A stretch of 64,000 nt of DNA. Source: an uncultured Verrucomicrobiota bacterium. Its GTDB lineage: Bacteria > Verrucomicrobiota > Verrucomicrobiia > Opitutales > Opitutaceae. The notes below the pieces were generated by a model. It saw only the letters and a list, made by a program, of their open reading frames with translations. It was not told the DNA's origin and ran no database searches. The translations under genes were made by a program, and so were the position numbers. The stretch spans positions 62,001 to 126,000 of the forward strand of contig CAIUGM010000036.1 in the NCBI GenBank assembly GCA_903898675.1, written 5' to 3'. This document shows positions 38,141 to 46,138 of this stretch, one piece after another. Position 1 is the first letter of the stretch. Every line of letters begins with the position of its first letter.

Positions 38141-38234
38141 TCCCTCTCAGCGGCGCGGTTCGCACCGGCCTTTCCGCGTCCTCGGACGCGGTCTTATGAC
38201 AGTCTAACCGACCGGCCATCGCGGGCCGCCAAAC

Positions 38235-38939
38235 CTAGTTGCCCGGCTCGCTGACGAAACGGTAGCCGATGCCGGACTCGGTCTGGAAATACTGCGGGTC
38301 ATCCACCTCATCCTCCAGTTTCCGCCGCAGGCGCATCATGTAGGTCCGGAGATAATGCGTCTGCGCCTCGGCCTTCGGTCCCCAGAGTTCGCGCAACACC
38401 TGCCGGTGGGTCAGCGCCTTGTCGCGGTGCATGATGAACAGCTGGAGCAAGGCATATTCCATCGAGGTCAGCTTCACCGCCTGGCCCTGCTTCATGACCC
38501 GGCGCCGCTCCAGGTCGACCACGACGGTGCCAAAGCGGAAGGTGTTCGAGGCCACCGCCGGCTTGATGCGACGAAGCAAGGCGCGCAGCCGCGCAAGCAG
38601 TTCACCGTCCCCAAACGGCTTGGTCAGATAGTCGTCGGCCCCGGCATCCAGTGCGGCGATCTTGCTGCCTTCCTGGCCAAAGACGGACAGGATGAGCACC
38701 GGCACCGGGCTTTTCTCGCGCAGGCGGGCAAGCACCTTGACCCCCGGCAGGTCCGGCAGGCCCAGATCCAGAATGACCGCGTCGGGTGCGGCCCTTTCAA
38801 ATTCGCTGAGCCCCGCGAGTCCCGTCTCGGCCTCGCGGACCACGTAGCCGGCATCTTCCAGGGTCAGCCGCAGCAGCCGGCGGATCTGGACTTCGTCGTC
38901 GATCACCAGGATTTCGATTCTGAGCGGATCAGCGGTCAT
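38235..38939 (-). CDS. kdpE: OmpR-family response regulator, KdpE-like
   Basis: A 234-aa regulator. The receiver domain has the acidic pair in LVIDDEVQI, phosphoacceptor D58 (AVILDLGLPDLPG) and K107 (DDYLTKPFGDGEL). The winged-helix domain includes VKLTSMEYALLQLF, ALTHRQVLRELWG and THYLRTYMMRLRRKLE, the last typical of KdpE. The ATG at 38939 gives an 11-bp overlap with the kinase gene; the larger track ORF continues into the kinase in another frame. No kdpFABC potassium pump gene is in the window. Confidence 0.9.
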   Translation of the reverse strand: MTADPLRIEILVIDDEVQIRRLLRLTLEDAGYVVREAETGLAGLSEFERAAPDAVILDLGLPDLPGVKVLARLREKSPVPVLILSVFGQEGSKIAALDAGADDYLTKPFGDGELLARLRALLRRIKPAVASNTFRFGTVVVDLERRRVMKQGQAVKLTSMEYALLQLFIMHRDKALTHRQVLRELWGPKAEAQTHYLRTYMMRLRRKLEDEVDDPQYFQTESGIGYRFVSEPGN

Positions 38940-40551
38940 CGTTGGGTACGTTGCCGTGCGCCAGATGGCGCAGGTAAACGGTGAAACTTGCGCCGCCCCC
39001 CGGGTTGTCCCCGGCCGTGACCTCGCCGCCCTGCGCCAGCATGAACCCGCGCACGATGGACAGCCCGAGCCCGAGCCCGCCCGCCCGCGCAGTCCGGCCG
39101 CGGTTGAACTTCTGGAAAAGATTCTCGCGCAGCTCCGCCGGGATTCCAGCTCCGCGATCACTGATCCGGATGAAGATCCGCCCCGCCCCGGCGGCATGGT
39201 CCACGCCCGCCGACACCTGGATCGGGCTGCCGGCCGGGGTGTGGAGCACGGCGTTGAGCAGCAGGTTGGCGATGACCTGCTCCATGAGCGGGGCATCCGC
39301 CATGCACAGCGGCAGGTCGTCCGGGATTTCGGTCTTCAGCACCCGGCCGGTCATCGCGTCGCCCACCGCCCGGCGCGCAGCGTTGATGAAATCCCGCACA
39401 TCGCACCAATCGAGCTGGGGCCGGACGCCGCCGGACTCCAGGCGGGTTTGATTCAGGAGATTGGCCACAAGGTGATCGAGCCGGTTGGTCGCCGTCCGGA
39501 TCTCGCCGGTCAGCGCGGTCCGCTTCCTCGCATCCTCCGTGTCGAGTTTGTCGCCCGCCGAACGCAGGACCGCGAGCGGGGTTTTCAGCTCATGCGAAAC
39601 GCTGTCCAGCAGGGTGCGGTGCAGCCGGTCCGATTCGGCAAAGAATTTCTCGCGCTCGCCCGCCGCGCGCAGCTGTTCGCGCTCCAGCAGCAGCGCAAGC
39701 TGCACCGCGAAACCCTCCATCAGGTCGCGCTGCACCGGCGACAGGGCGGCGACCTCCGCCGGCAGGCGCAGGGCGAAGACCCCGAGCATCTGGCCGGCGC
39801 GCAGCATCGGGAGATGCAGGCCTTCGGCCGAGGCCAGCACGCCGGTGAAGCGGCCGGCTTCCCGGTGGTTGTGGGCCACCCATTCGGCCACGGCCCGCTC
39901 CTGTTCGCCGGGACGGAAAGATCCGGCGGCATGCAGGGTCAATCCGCCCTTCTCCCGGGCCAGGAGCACCGCCGACTGCGCGCCAAAGAGTTCGTCCGCC
40001 TGCCGCAGCGCCGCCTCGACCGCCTCATCCAGGGTGCGCGCACCGGCCAGGGCCATCGTCAGGTGAAACAGCGCCGTGGCCCGGCGCTCCCTCAGCCGCT
40101 CGTAACGCTCCTGCGCCCGGATGCGGGCGGTGAGCTGCCCCGCAATGATCGCCACGATAAAGTAGATGCCGAGCAGCATGCCGTCGTCGAAATGAAGCAC
40201 GGAAAACGACATCCGGGGGGGCATGAATACATAGTTCCACACCAGGGCGCTGACGATCGCGGCAAACAGCACCGGCCAGCGGCCGACCCGCAGGCAGAGC
40301 AAAATCACGACCAGAAGGTAGACATGCCCCATCGCATGATAGCTGACCGGCAGGAACCAGCTCACCACGGTCACGGCCGCGATCACCCCGAGAACCTCGA
40401 GATACTCGCCGAATGAAGAAACGCTCTCCGACTTCCAATCGCTGAGGCGGCCGCGTTTGAAGATTGTCGCCACATCCCAGCGAAACGCAGATCCCCTGCT
40501 TACGGCAAGCAAGGGGCCGGCCAAACTGGAGGATGGGGCGGGGTCAGACAT
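38929..40551 (-). CDS. KdpD-like histidine kinase lacking the N-terminal KdpD domain
   Basis: A 540-aa kinase matching the C-terminal half of KdpD: a DUF4118 block of four helices (about 50-145, with VWNYVFMPPRMSFSV and GIYFIVAIIAGQLTARI), a GAF-like domain (about 165-290), HisKA with H320 (DSVSHELKTPLAVLRS) and HATPase_c (NLLLNAVLHT, ISDRGAGIP, GLGLGLSIVRGF). The roughly 370-residue KdpD/USP cytoplasmic sensor domain of E. coli KdpD, including its Walker motif, is absent. It pairs with the overlapping KdpE-like gene. The signal may therefore be turgor or ions through DUF4118/GAF rather than canonical K+ sensing; this is inference. Confidence 0.88.
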   Translation of the reverse strand: MSDPAPSSSLAGPLLAVSRGSAFRWDVATIFKRGRLSDWKSESVSSFGEYLEVLGVIAAVTVVSWFLPVSYHAMGHVYLLVVILLCLRVGRWPVLFAAIVSALVWNYVFMPPRMSFSVLHFDDGMLLGIYFIVAIIAGQLTARIRAQERYERLRERRATALFHLTMALAGARTLDEAVEAALRQADELFGAQSAVLLAREKGGLTLHAAGSFRPGEQERAVAEWVAHNHREAGRFTGVLASAEGLHLPMLRAGQMLGVFALRLPAEVAALSPVQRDLMEGFAVQLALLLEREQLRAAGEREKFFAESDRLHRTLLDSVSHELKTPLAVLRSAGDKLDTEDARKRTALTGEIRTATNRLDHLVANLLNQTRLESGGVRPQLDWCDVRDFINAARRAVGDAMTGRVLKTEIPDDLPLCMADAPLMEQVIANLLLNAVLHTPAGSPIQVSAGVDHAAGAGRIFIRISDRGAGIPAELRENLFQKFNRGRTARAGGLGLGLSIVRGFMLAQGGEVTAGDNPGGGASFTVYLRHLAHGNVPNDDR

Positions 40552-40857
40552 CGGGACTGACGGCTTATGTCGCAGTAATCATACCACCCTCGTCGTTTCA
40601 TGCAGGTCTGGCCCGCAGTCAAACTGGGCCGCGGAAACCGATAGACTTGAATCGGTTGCACTGGCTGCCCGGCATGTCGGCCTTCCACGTCGACAAGGAT
40701 CCGCACCAATGCCGCCGGCGATCATTCACTAACCCCCCGGATAAGCCGCGGTTTATTCCATCCCCGGGGATTCGGGAGCCGCTTGCCATGTTGTGTCATA
40801 AGATAAAACTCCGCGCAAAAAAACGGGCGCTCCAAACCATCCGGCGCCCTTCTTCCC
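40552..40857. promoter_or_regulatory. Divergent intergenic region between kdpD-like and putA genes
   Basis: A 306-bp gap with no supported gene. It must hold the two divergent promoters; I cannot pick clear boxes. The right end contains an A-rich run followed by a hairpin just before the putA ATG (see the separate entry). Short plus-strand ORFs here are not convincing. Confidence 0.5.
40825..40849 (-). terminator. Terminator-like hairpin immediately upstream of putA, facing the minus strand
   Basis: Stem GGGCGC/GCGCCC with a 13-nt loop ends 8 bp before the putA ATG. On the minus strand it is followed by GTTTTTTTGCG, so it would stop antisense transcription coming from putA toward the kdpDE promoter. 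On the plus strand it would place a hairpin against the putA start codon instead. Confidence 0.35.
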
Positions 40858-43839
40858 ATGCCCTCCTTCCTGATCCCCGACCCCAAAATTGAATCCGCCG
40901 TCCGCGCCAAGGGCGAAAAGCTCTTTGCGCTGATGGACCAGCAGCCCCCGCCTGCCCTCTTTTCCAAGAAGGGGGCGTATGCCCGCCTGATGGAGTGGTC
41001 GATGAAGGATCCGGTCTTCAAGACCCAGCTTTTCCGCTTCGTCGATGTCCTGCCCTCGCTAAACAGTTCGGGCGAGATTGTCCGCCACCTGCAGGAGTAC
41101 CTCGGCGACAAGGCCGTGGAACTCAATCCCGCCCTCAAGGCGGGCCTCGCCGCATCCTCCTTCGCCCCCGGCCTGGTCGCCGCCCCGGTGAAAGCCCAGA
41201 TCGTCGACATGGCCGGCCAGTTCGTTGCCGGCGAAAGCGGCGAGGACCTGATCAAGCAAATCCGGAAAAACACGAAACTGGGTCTCGCGACCACCATCGA
41301 CCTGCTCGGTGAAACGGTGGTGAACGACGCCGAGGCCGATGTCTTTCTGCGGCGCAACCTCGAGATCCTCGACTCGGTCTCGAAGTTCTACGCCAGGGAG
41401 CCGGCGCCCGCCTTCAGCGATCTCGGGGCGCACGGCCCCCTGCCCCGGCTCAACCTTTCCGTCAAGATCTCCGCCCTCACGCCCGACGTCCATCCGGCCG
41501 ATCCGGAGAATTCCATCGCCGCGCTCAAGGAACGCTTCCGGCCCATCCTGCGCCGCGCCGCCGCGGTGGGCGCCCTGATCAACTTCGACATGGAAAGCTA
41601 CAAGCTGAAGGACCTGACGCTGCAGCTGTTCAAATCCATCTTTGAGGAGCCCGAGTTCGCCCAACAACCCGCCATCGGGATCGCGCTCCAGGCCTACCTG
41701 CGCGATTGCGAGGCCGACCTCCGCGACCTCGTCGCCTGGGCGCGGAAAAACCACCGCCCGCTCAGCGTCCGCCTCGTCAAGGGCGCCTACTGGGATTACG
41801 AGACGATCACCGCCCAGCAGCGCGACTGGCCCGTCCCGGTCTGGCAGAAAAAGCCCGAGTCCGACGCCAACTATGAGAAGCTCACCGTTTTCCTCCTCGA
41901 GAACATCGACATCGTCACGCCGAACTTCGCCTCGCACAATGTCCGCTCGGTCGCCCACGCCATCGCGCAGGCCGAGCGCCTTGGGATCGACCCGAAGGCC
42001 TACGAATTCCAGGCGCTCTACGGCATGGCGGACGAGCTGAAGCTTTCGCTCCTGCAAATGGGCCACCGCGTCCGCGAATACTGCGCCATCGGCGAACTCC
42101 TGCCCGGCATGGCCTACCTCGTCCGCCGCCTGCTGGAGAACACCTCGAACGAGGGCTTTCTCCGCATCAAGAACATGGGCGAGGCGACCAAGGACCAGCT
42201 CCTCGGCAATCCGGTCGACTCCATCGCGGCGGCACCCGAACCGCTCGCGCGCAAACCGCTCGCGCCCGCCGCGTTTGTCAACGCCCCCAACACCGACTTC
42301 ACCCTCGCCGCCAACCGCCAGAAGCAGCGCGACGCCCTCAAGGCCGGCACGGCCCAGCTCGGCCGGAAATGGCCGCTCATCATCGGCGGGAAAAAGATTT
42401 CCGACCGTGAATACATTCCTTCGGTCAATCCGGCCAACCCGGCGCAGATCATCGGCTCGTGGGCGCGGGCCACGCTCCCGGACGCCGAGGCCGCGGTCGC
42501 CGCCGCCGCCGCCGCCTTCCCGGCGTGGCGGGCGAGGCCCGTCGAGGAGCGCGCGAAGATTCTCGAACGCGCCGCCGACCTCATGGAGGCGCGGCGCTTT
42601 GAATTGAACGCCCTCGAGGTCCTTGAGGCCGGCAAACCCTGGGTCGAGGCGGACGGTGATGTTTCCGAGGCCATCGACTTTTGCCGCTACTACGCCGTCG
42701 AGATGCGCCAGCTGGCCCGGCCGCGCGTCACGCAGGCCGTGCCCGGCGAACGCTGTGTGCAGACCTGGACGCCGCGCGGCGTCGGCGTCGTCATTGCGCC
42801 GTGGAATTTCCCGCTCGCCATCCTCGCCGGCCTGACGGTTGGCCCGCTGGTGGCCGGCAACACCGTCATCATGAAGCCCGCCGAGCAGACCTCGATCATC
42901 GGGGCGGTGCTGATGGAAATCCTGACGGAGGCCGGCGTGCCGGCGGGCGTGCTCAACTTCCTGCCGGGCTACGGCGAGGACGTCGGCGCGCACCTCGTCG
43001 GCCACCCGCAGGTCGACATCATCGCCTTCACCGGCTCGCGCGCCGTGGGCTGCAAAATCTGGGAGACCGCCGGCCGCACCCAGCCGGGTCAGCCGAACCT
43101 CAAGAAGGTCGTCTGCGAGATGGGCGGGAAGAATGCGCTCATCATCGACAACGACGCCGACCTCGATGAGGCGATTCCCGCCGCGCTCTACAGTGCATTC
43201 GGCTTCAGCGGCCAGAAATGCTCGGCGCTTTCCCGCCTGATCGTGCTCGACGACGTCTATGATCATTTTGTCGAGCGCTTCGTCGCCGCCTGCGGCGCCA
43301 TTCCCGTCGGGGATCCCGCGCGGCCCGGCACGGTGGTCGGTCCCGTGATCGACGCCGATGCGCAGCAAAAGATCCTCGGCCTGATCGCGCAGGGGAAAAA
43401 GGAGGCGAAGCTGGCCTTCCAGGGCACCGCGCCCGCCGTTGGCTACTTCGTCCCGCCCACCGTGTTCGTGAACGTGAAGGCGGCCCACGCCATCGCCCGC
43501 GAGGAAATCTTCGGGCCGGTTCTCGCCATCCTGCGCGCGAAGGACCTCGACGAGGCCTTCGCGCTCGTGAACGGCACCGCGTACGCGCTGACCGGCGGAC
43601 TTTTTTCCCGCAGCCCGAAGGCCCTCGAGCGCGCCCAGCAGGAACTGATGGTCGGCAACCTCTACCTCAACCGCGGCGTCACGGGCGCCATCGTGGAACG
43701 CCATCCGTTCGGCGGCTTCAAGATGTCCGGCGGCGGCACGAAGGCCGGCGGCAAGGGTTACCTGGAGAATTTTTTGTTTCCACGTTCCGTGGCGGAAAAC
43801 GTCATGCGCCGCGGCTTCACGCCGCCGGAGGAAAGCTGA
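40858..43839 (+). CDS. putA: Bifunctional proline dehydrogenase / delta-1-pyrroline-5-carboxylate dehydrogenase
   Basis: Oxidises proline to glutamate in two steps; 993 aa, the short PutA form without the N-terminal ribbon-helix-helix repressor domain. The FAD-dependent PRODH barrel (about 80-450) includes NFDMESYKLKDLT, VRLVKGAYWDYET and NVRSVAHAIAQAE. The P5C dehydrogenase domain (about 500-980) includes VIAPWNFPLAILAG, ITIFTGS-type IIAFTGSRAVG, the glutamate in VVCEMGGKNALI and catalytic Cys788 in FGFSGQKCSALSR. The C-terminal LNRGVTGAIVERHPFGG is typical. The gene supplies glutamate and ammonia-neutral carbon and sits between the KdpDE-like system and a PEP-CTERM gene. Its stop directly abuts the stop of the convergent gene. 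Confidence 0.97.
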   Translation: MPSFLIPDPKIESAVRAKGEKLFALMDQQPPPALFSKKGAYARLMEWSMKDPVFKTQLFRFVDVLPSLNSSGEIVRHLQEYLGDKAVELNPALKAGLAASSFAPGLVAAPVKAQIVDMAGQFVAGESGEDLIKQIRKNTKLGLATTIDLLGETVVNDAEADVFLRRNLEILDSVSKFYAREPAPAFSDLGAHGPLPRLNLSVKISALTPDVHPADPENSIAALKERFRPILRRAAAVGALINFDMESYKLKDLTLQLFKSIFEEPEFAQQPAIGIALQAYLRDCEADLRDLVAWARKNHRPLSVRLVKGAYWDYETITAQQRDWPVPVWQKKPESDANYEKLTVFLLENIDIVTPNFASHNVRSVAHAIAQAERLGIDPKAYEFQALYGMADELKLSLLQMGHRVREYCAIGELLPGMAYLVRRLLENTSNEGFLRIKNMGEATKDQLLGNPVDSIAAAPEPLARKPLAPAAFVNAPNTDFTLAANRQKQRDALKAGTAQLGRKWPLIIGGKKISDREYIPSVNPANPAQIIGSWARATLPDAEAAVAAAAAAFPAWRARPVEERAKILERAADLMEARRFELNALEVLEAGKPWVEADGDVSEAIDFCRYYAVEMRQLARPRVTQAVPGERCVQTWTPRGVGVVIAPWNFPLAILAGLTVGPLVAGNTVIMKPAEQTSIIGAVLMEILTEAGVPAGVLNFLPGYGEDVGAHLVGHPQVDIIAFTGSRAVGCKIWETAGRTQPGQPNLKKVVCEMGGKNALIIDNDADLDEAIPAALYSAFGFSGQKCSALSRLIVLDDVYDHFVERFVAACGAIPVGDPARPGTVVGPVIDADAQQKILGLIAQGKKEAKLAFQGTAPAVGYFVPPTVFVNVKAAHAIAREEIFGPVLAILRAKDLDEAFALVNGTAYALTGGLFSRSPKALERAQQELMVGNLYLNRGVTGAIVERHPFGGFKMSGGGTKAGGKGYLENFLFPRSVAENVMRRGFTPPEES

Positions 43840-46089
43840 TCAGTTCAAGACCGGATCCGCCACGCAGGTCACGGCCTTCCGGCTCTGGCGCCAGCGGCGC
43901 AGCCCGAAAAACAGCAACCCTCCACCCAGCAGCCAGGCGCCATAGGTCGCCGGTTCCGGGACCGGGCTGGCCGGGGTGATGCTGCCGCCGGAACCCGGAT
44001 TCCACGTCGCGCCGGGCGTGCCGTTGATGACGATGTTGCCCAGCACCGGGGAACCGGGATCCACGTTGGCCGAGAAATAATCGGCCGCGTTGGACCAGTT
44101 GATGATGGAGAGCGTGGCGTTGTTCGCGAGCGTGAGGTTGCCGACGGTCAGGCTCGAGCCGCCGCCGGCAAAGTCGATGATCGTGTTACCCGTGATCGTG
44201 AGGTTCGACAGGGTCTGCGTGGTGTTGCCCAGCAGCAGGGTGGAGCCGGCGCCGAGCGTGAGGTTGGTCCACGCCGTGGTCTGGTTGTTCGCGCCGAAAT
44301 CCAGCGTGCCACCCGCGACCGACACGTTGCCGGTCAGGGCGGTGCCCGAAGTCTTGTTGAGCAAAAGGGTGCCGCCCGTGATGCTGGTCGTGCTGATGTT
44401 GTTGTCGCCAGTGCCGGCGAGGGTCGTCGTCCCGCTGCCCGACAGCGTCAGGCTGTTCGCATTGATCTGCGTGTTGAACGCCTGCGTGCCCGCGCCGGTG
44501 ACGGCGATGCCGCCCACGTTGATCTGGGCACCGCTGAAGGTGGACGTACCCGAACCGCTGACCGTGAGATTGCCACCGCCGAGGTTCAGCGTGCTCGCCG
44601 CATTGACGGTGCCCGAGCCCGCCACGGTCAGGCCGGAGGAATTGATCTGGCCGCCGTTGAAATTGACGTTGCCGGCCCCGCCCACCGCCACGAGTCCGGT
44701 GCCGGCGTTGACGTTGCCGCTGAAGGTCGTCGGCTGGCTGTTGCTGACGTTGACCGCGTGATTGTTCGTGTTCAGGTCACCGCCGAAGCTGACGGCGCCG
44801 GACCCGCCCACGGTCACGTTGTTGTTGACCGAAACGGCAGCGGCGAAACTCGTGCTGCCGCTGCTGAGGATATTCAGCCCGCCGCCGCTGCCGGCCCCGA
44901 CGGCCTGGGCGAAAACGACGTTGCCGGGTCCGTTGAGGTTGATGTCGCCGTTGGTGTTGACCGTGCCGTTGAACGTGGTGGTTGCCGAATTACTGACGGT
45001 CAGCGAGGAGGCACCGCCGAGGGCCTGCTGCAAGGTCACGGCCCCGGACCCGCCCAGGTTGACGGCGCCGGTGTTGTTGATGGTTTGCTGAAACACGGCG
45101 GTGCCCGCCCCGGCCTTGATCAGGTCACCGGACCCCGTCACCTGGCTGTTGATCGTGGCTGCGCCGGCGCCGGTCAGGGTGAGCGCATTGCTCCCGAGGG
45201 AAATCTGGCCGCTCTGCGTCAAGGAACCGGCGGCGGTGTTGATGGTCGTGCTGCCGGTCAGGTTCAGCTGCGCGTTGAGAGTGTTGGCCCCGGAATCATT
45301 CACGATCGCGCCGGCCCCGCCCGGGCCCGTGCCCGCCACCGAGAAGCTGCCCTCGCTCACCGTGATATTATTCTGGAGATGCAACGCGGCCCCGGCCGCG
45401 ATGGTGTTGCCATACGTGGAGGCGCCCAGCGCGTTGCTGTTGGTCAGGACCACGTCGCCGGCGTTCAACGCCAGAACCTGGCCGAAGGAATTATTGCCGG
45501 AGATCGTCAGCGTCCCGGTGCCATTCTTGGTCAGGGTGTTGCTGGAGGAACCGCCGCTGAGCGTGCCGGACAGTGCCGTATCCTTGCTGCCGGCGATCGT
45601 CAGGTTGTTGAACCCCAGATTGACCGCACCGGAAATCGCCACCGACCCGCTGGCGGCGGTCCACGTCTGGCTCGTGTTCAGCGCAATCGCCTCACTGATC
45701 GTCTCCAGGCTGGTGCTGTTGTTTGTCACTCCACCGGCATCAAGGGTGAGGGTAAAACCACCGGAGCTGCCGAGCGTGAAGGCCCCGGCGCCCGACGCGA
45801 AGGTCACGGACTTCGCCGTCCAATTCGCATTCATGTTCGGCGTGAGCCGGTTGCTGCCGTTAAAAATCAAATCGGTGGTGGTTGCGCTCGCCGGCACCCC
45901 GGCGCTCCAGATCGCGGCAGTCGTCCAGTTGCTGTTGCCACCCGATCCACCGGTCCAGGTGAAAGTCGTTTGCGCCCAAGCAACGGCCGCCCATCCGAAA
46001 AGGAGGAGCAGGCTGACCGCCAACCGGCGGCCGACACGGGCAAGGTGATTCAAGTGGTTCAATGGATCGAAATTCGACTCCCTATACAC
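43840..46089 (-). CDS. PEP-CTERM protein with autotransporter-type beta-strand repeats
   Basis: A 749-aa exported protein. The N-terminal signal (LAVSLLLLFGWAAVAWAQ) precedes a repeat-rich region (about 45-650) of Gly/Ser/Thr/Asn-rich beta-strands, e.g. GNNSFGQVLALNAGDVVLTNSNALG and GTGDNNISTTSITGGTLLLNKTSGT. This pattern fits autotransporter-associated beta strand repeats. The C-terminus is a PEP-CTERM sorting signal: PVPEPATYGAWLLGGGLLFFGLRRWRQSRK (motif, hydrophobic helix, basic tail), for exosortase processing. No exosortase is seen in the window. The start is unclear: the track uses GTG at 46089, but TTG at 46062 also fits and lies nearer the signal peptide; no ATG exists. The stop touches the putA stop. 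Confidence 0.85.
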   Translation of the reverse strand: MYRESNFDPLNHLNHLARVGRRLAVSLLLLFGWAAVAWAQTTFTWTGGSGGNSNWTTAAIWSAGVPASATTTDLIFNGSNRLTPNMNANWTAKSVTFASGAGAFTLGSSGGFTLTLDAGGVTNNSTSLETISEAIALNTSQTWTAASGSVAISGAVNLGFNNLTIAGSKDTALSGTLSGGSSSNTLTKNGTGTLTISGNNSFGQVLALNAGDVVLTNSNALGASTYGNTIAAGAALHLQNNITVSEGSFSVAGTGPGGAGAIVNDSGANTLNAQLNLTGSTTINTAAGSLTQSGQISLGSNALTLTGAGAATINSQVTGSGDLIKAGAGTAVFQQTINNTGAVNLGGSGAVTLQQALGGASSLTVSNSATTTFNGTVNTNGDINLNGPGNVVFAQAVGAGSGGGLNILSSGSTSFAAAVSVNNNVTVGGSGAVSFGGDLNTNNHAVNVSNSQPTTFSGNVNAGTGLVAVGGAGNVNFNGGQINSSGLTVAGSGTVNAASTLNLGGGNLTVSGSGTSTFSGAQINVGGIAVTGAGTQAFNTQINANSLTLSGSGTTTLAGTGDNNISTTSITGGTLLLNKTSGTALTGNVSVAGGTLDFGANNQTTAWTNLTLGAGSTLLLGNTTQTLSNLTITGNTIIDFAGGGSSLTVGNLTLANNATLSIINWSNAADYFSANVDPGSPVLGNIVINGTPGATWNPGSGGSITPASPVPEPATYGAWLLGGGLLFFGLRRWRQSRKAVTCVADPVLN

Positions 46090-46107
46090 TATAGGTATTT
46101 ACACCTA
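46081..46107. promoter_or_regulatory. Two overlapping inverted repeats upstream of the PEP-CTERM gene
   Basis: CCTATA-cac-TATAGG (46081-46095) overlaps TAGGT-atttac-ACCTA (46092-46107), with TTGACG a few bases away on the minus strand. It looks like an operator over a promoter. If so, the GTG start at 46089 would lie inside the promoter and the TTG at 46062 would be the true start. Confidence 0.4.
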
Positions 46108-46138
46108 CGTCAATTGAACCCGTCCAGCGGGACCCTTT

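Noticed and set aside
38174-38191. CCGCGTC-CTCG-GACGCGG hairpin after kdpE as terminator
   Set aside because: It is 44 bp beyond the kdpE stop, but on the minus strand it is followed by AAAGG, not a T-run, so I did not call it a terminator.
41059-43704. 881-aa minus-strand ORF across putA
   Set aside because: Antisense to a clear PutA in high-GC codons; it has no domain-like composition. The same holds for 47859-50984 (+), 12510-14966 (+), 60162-62690 (-), 52786-54543 (+), 36276-37970 (+) and 1334-2941 (+).
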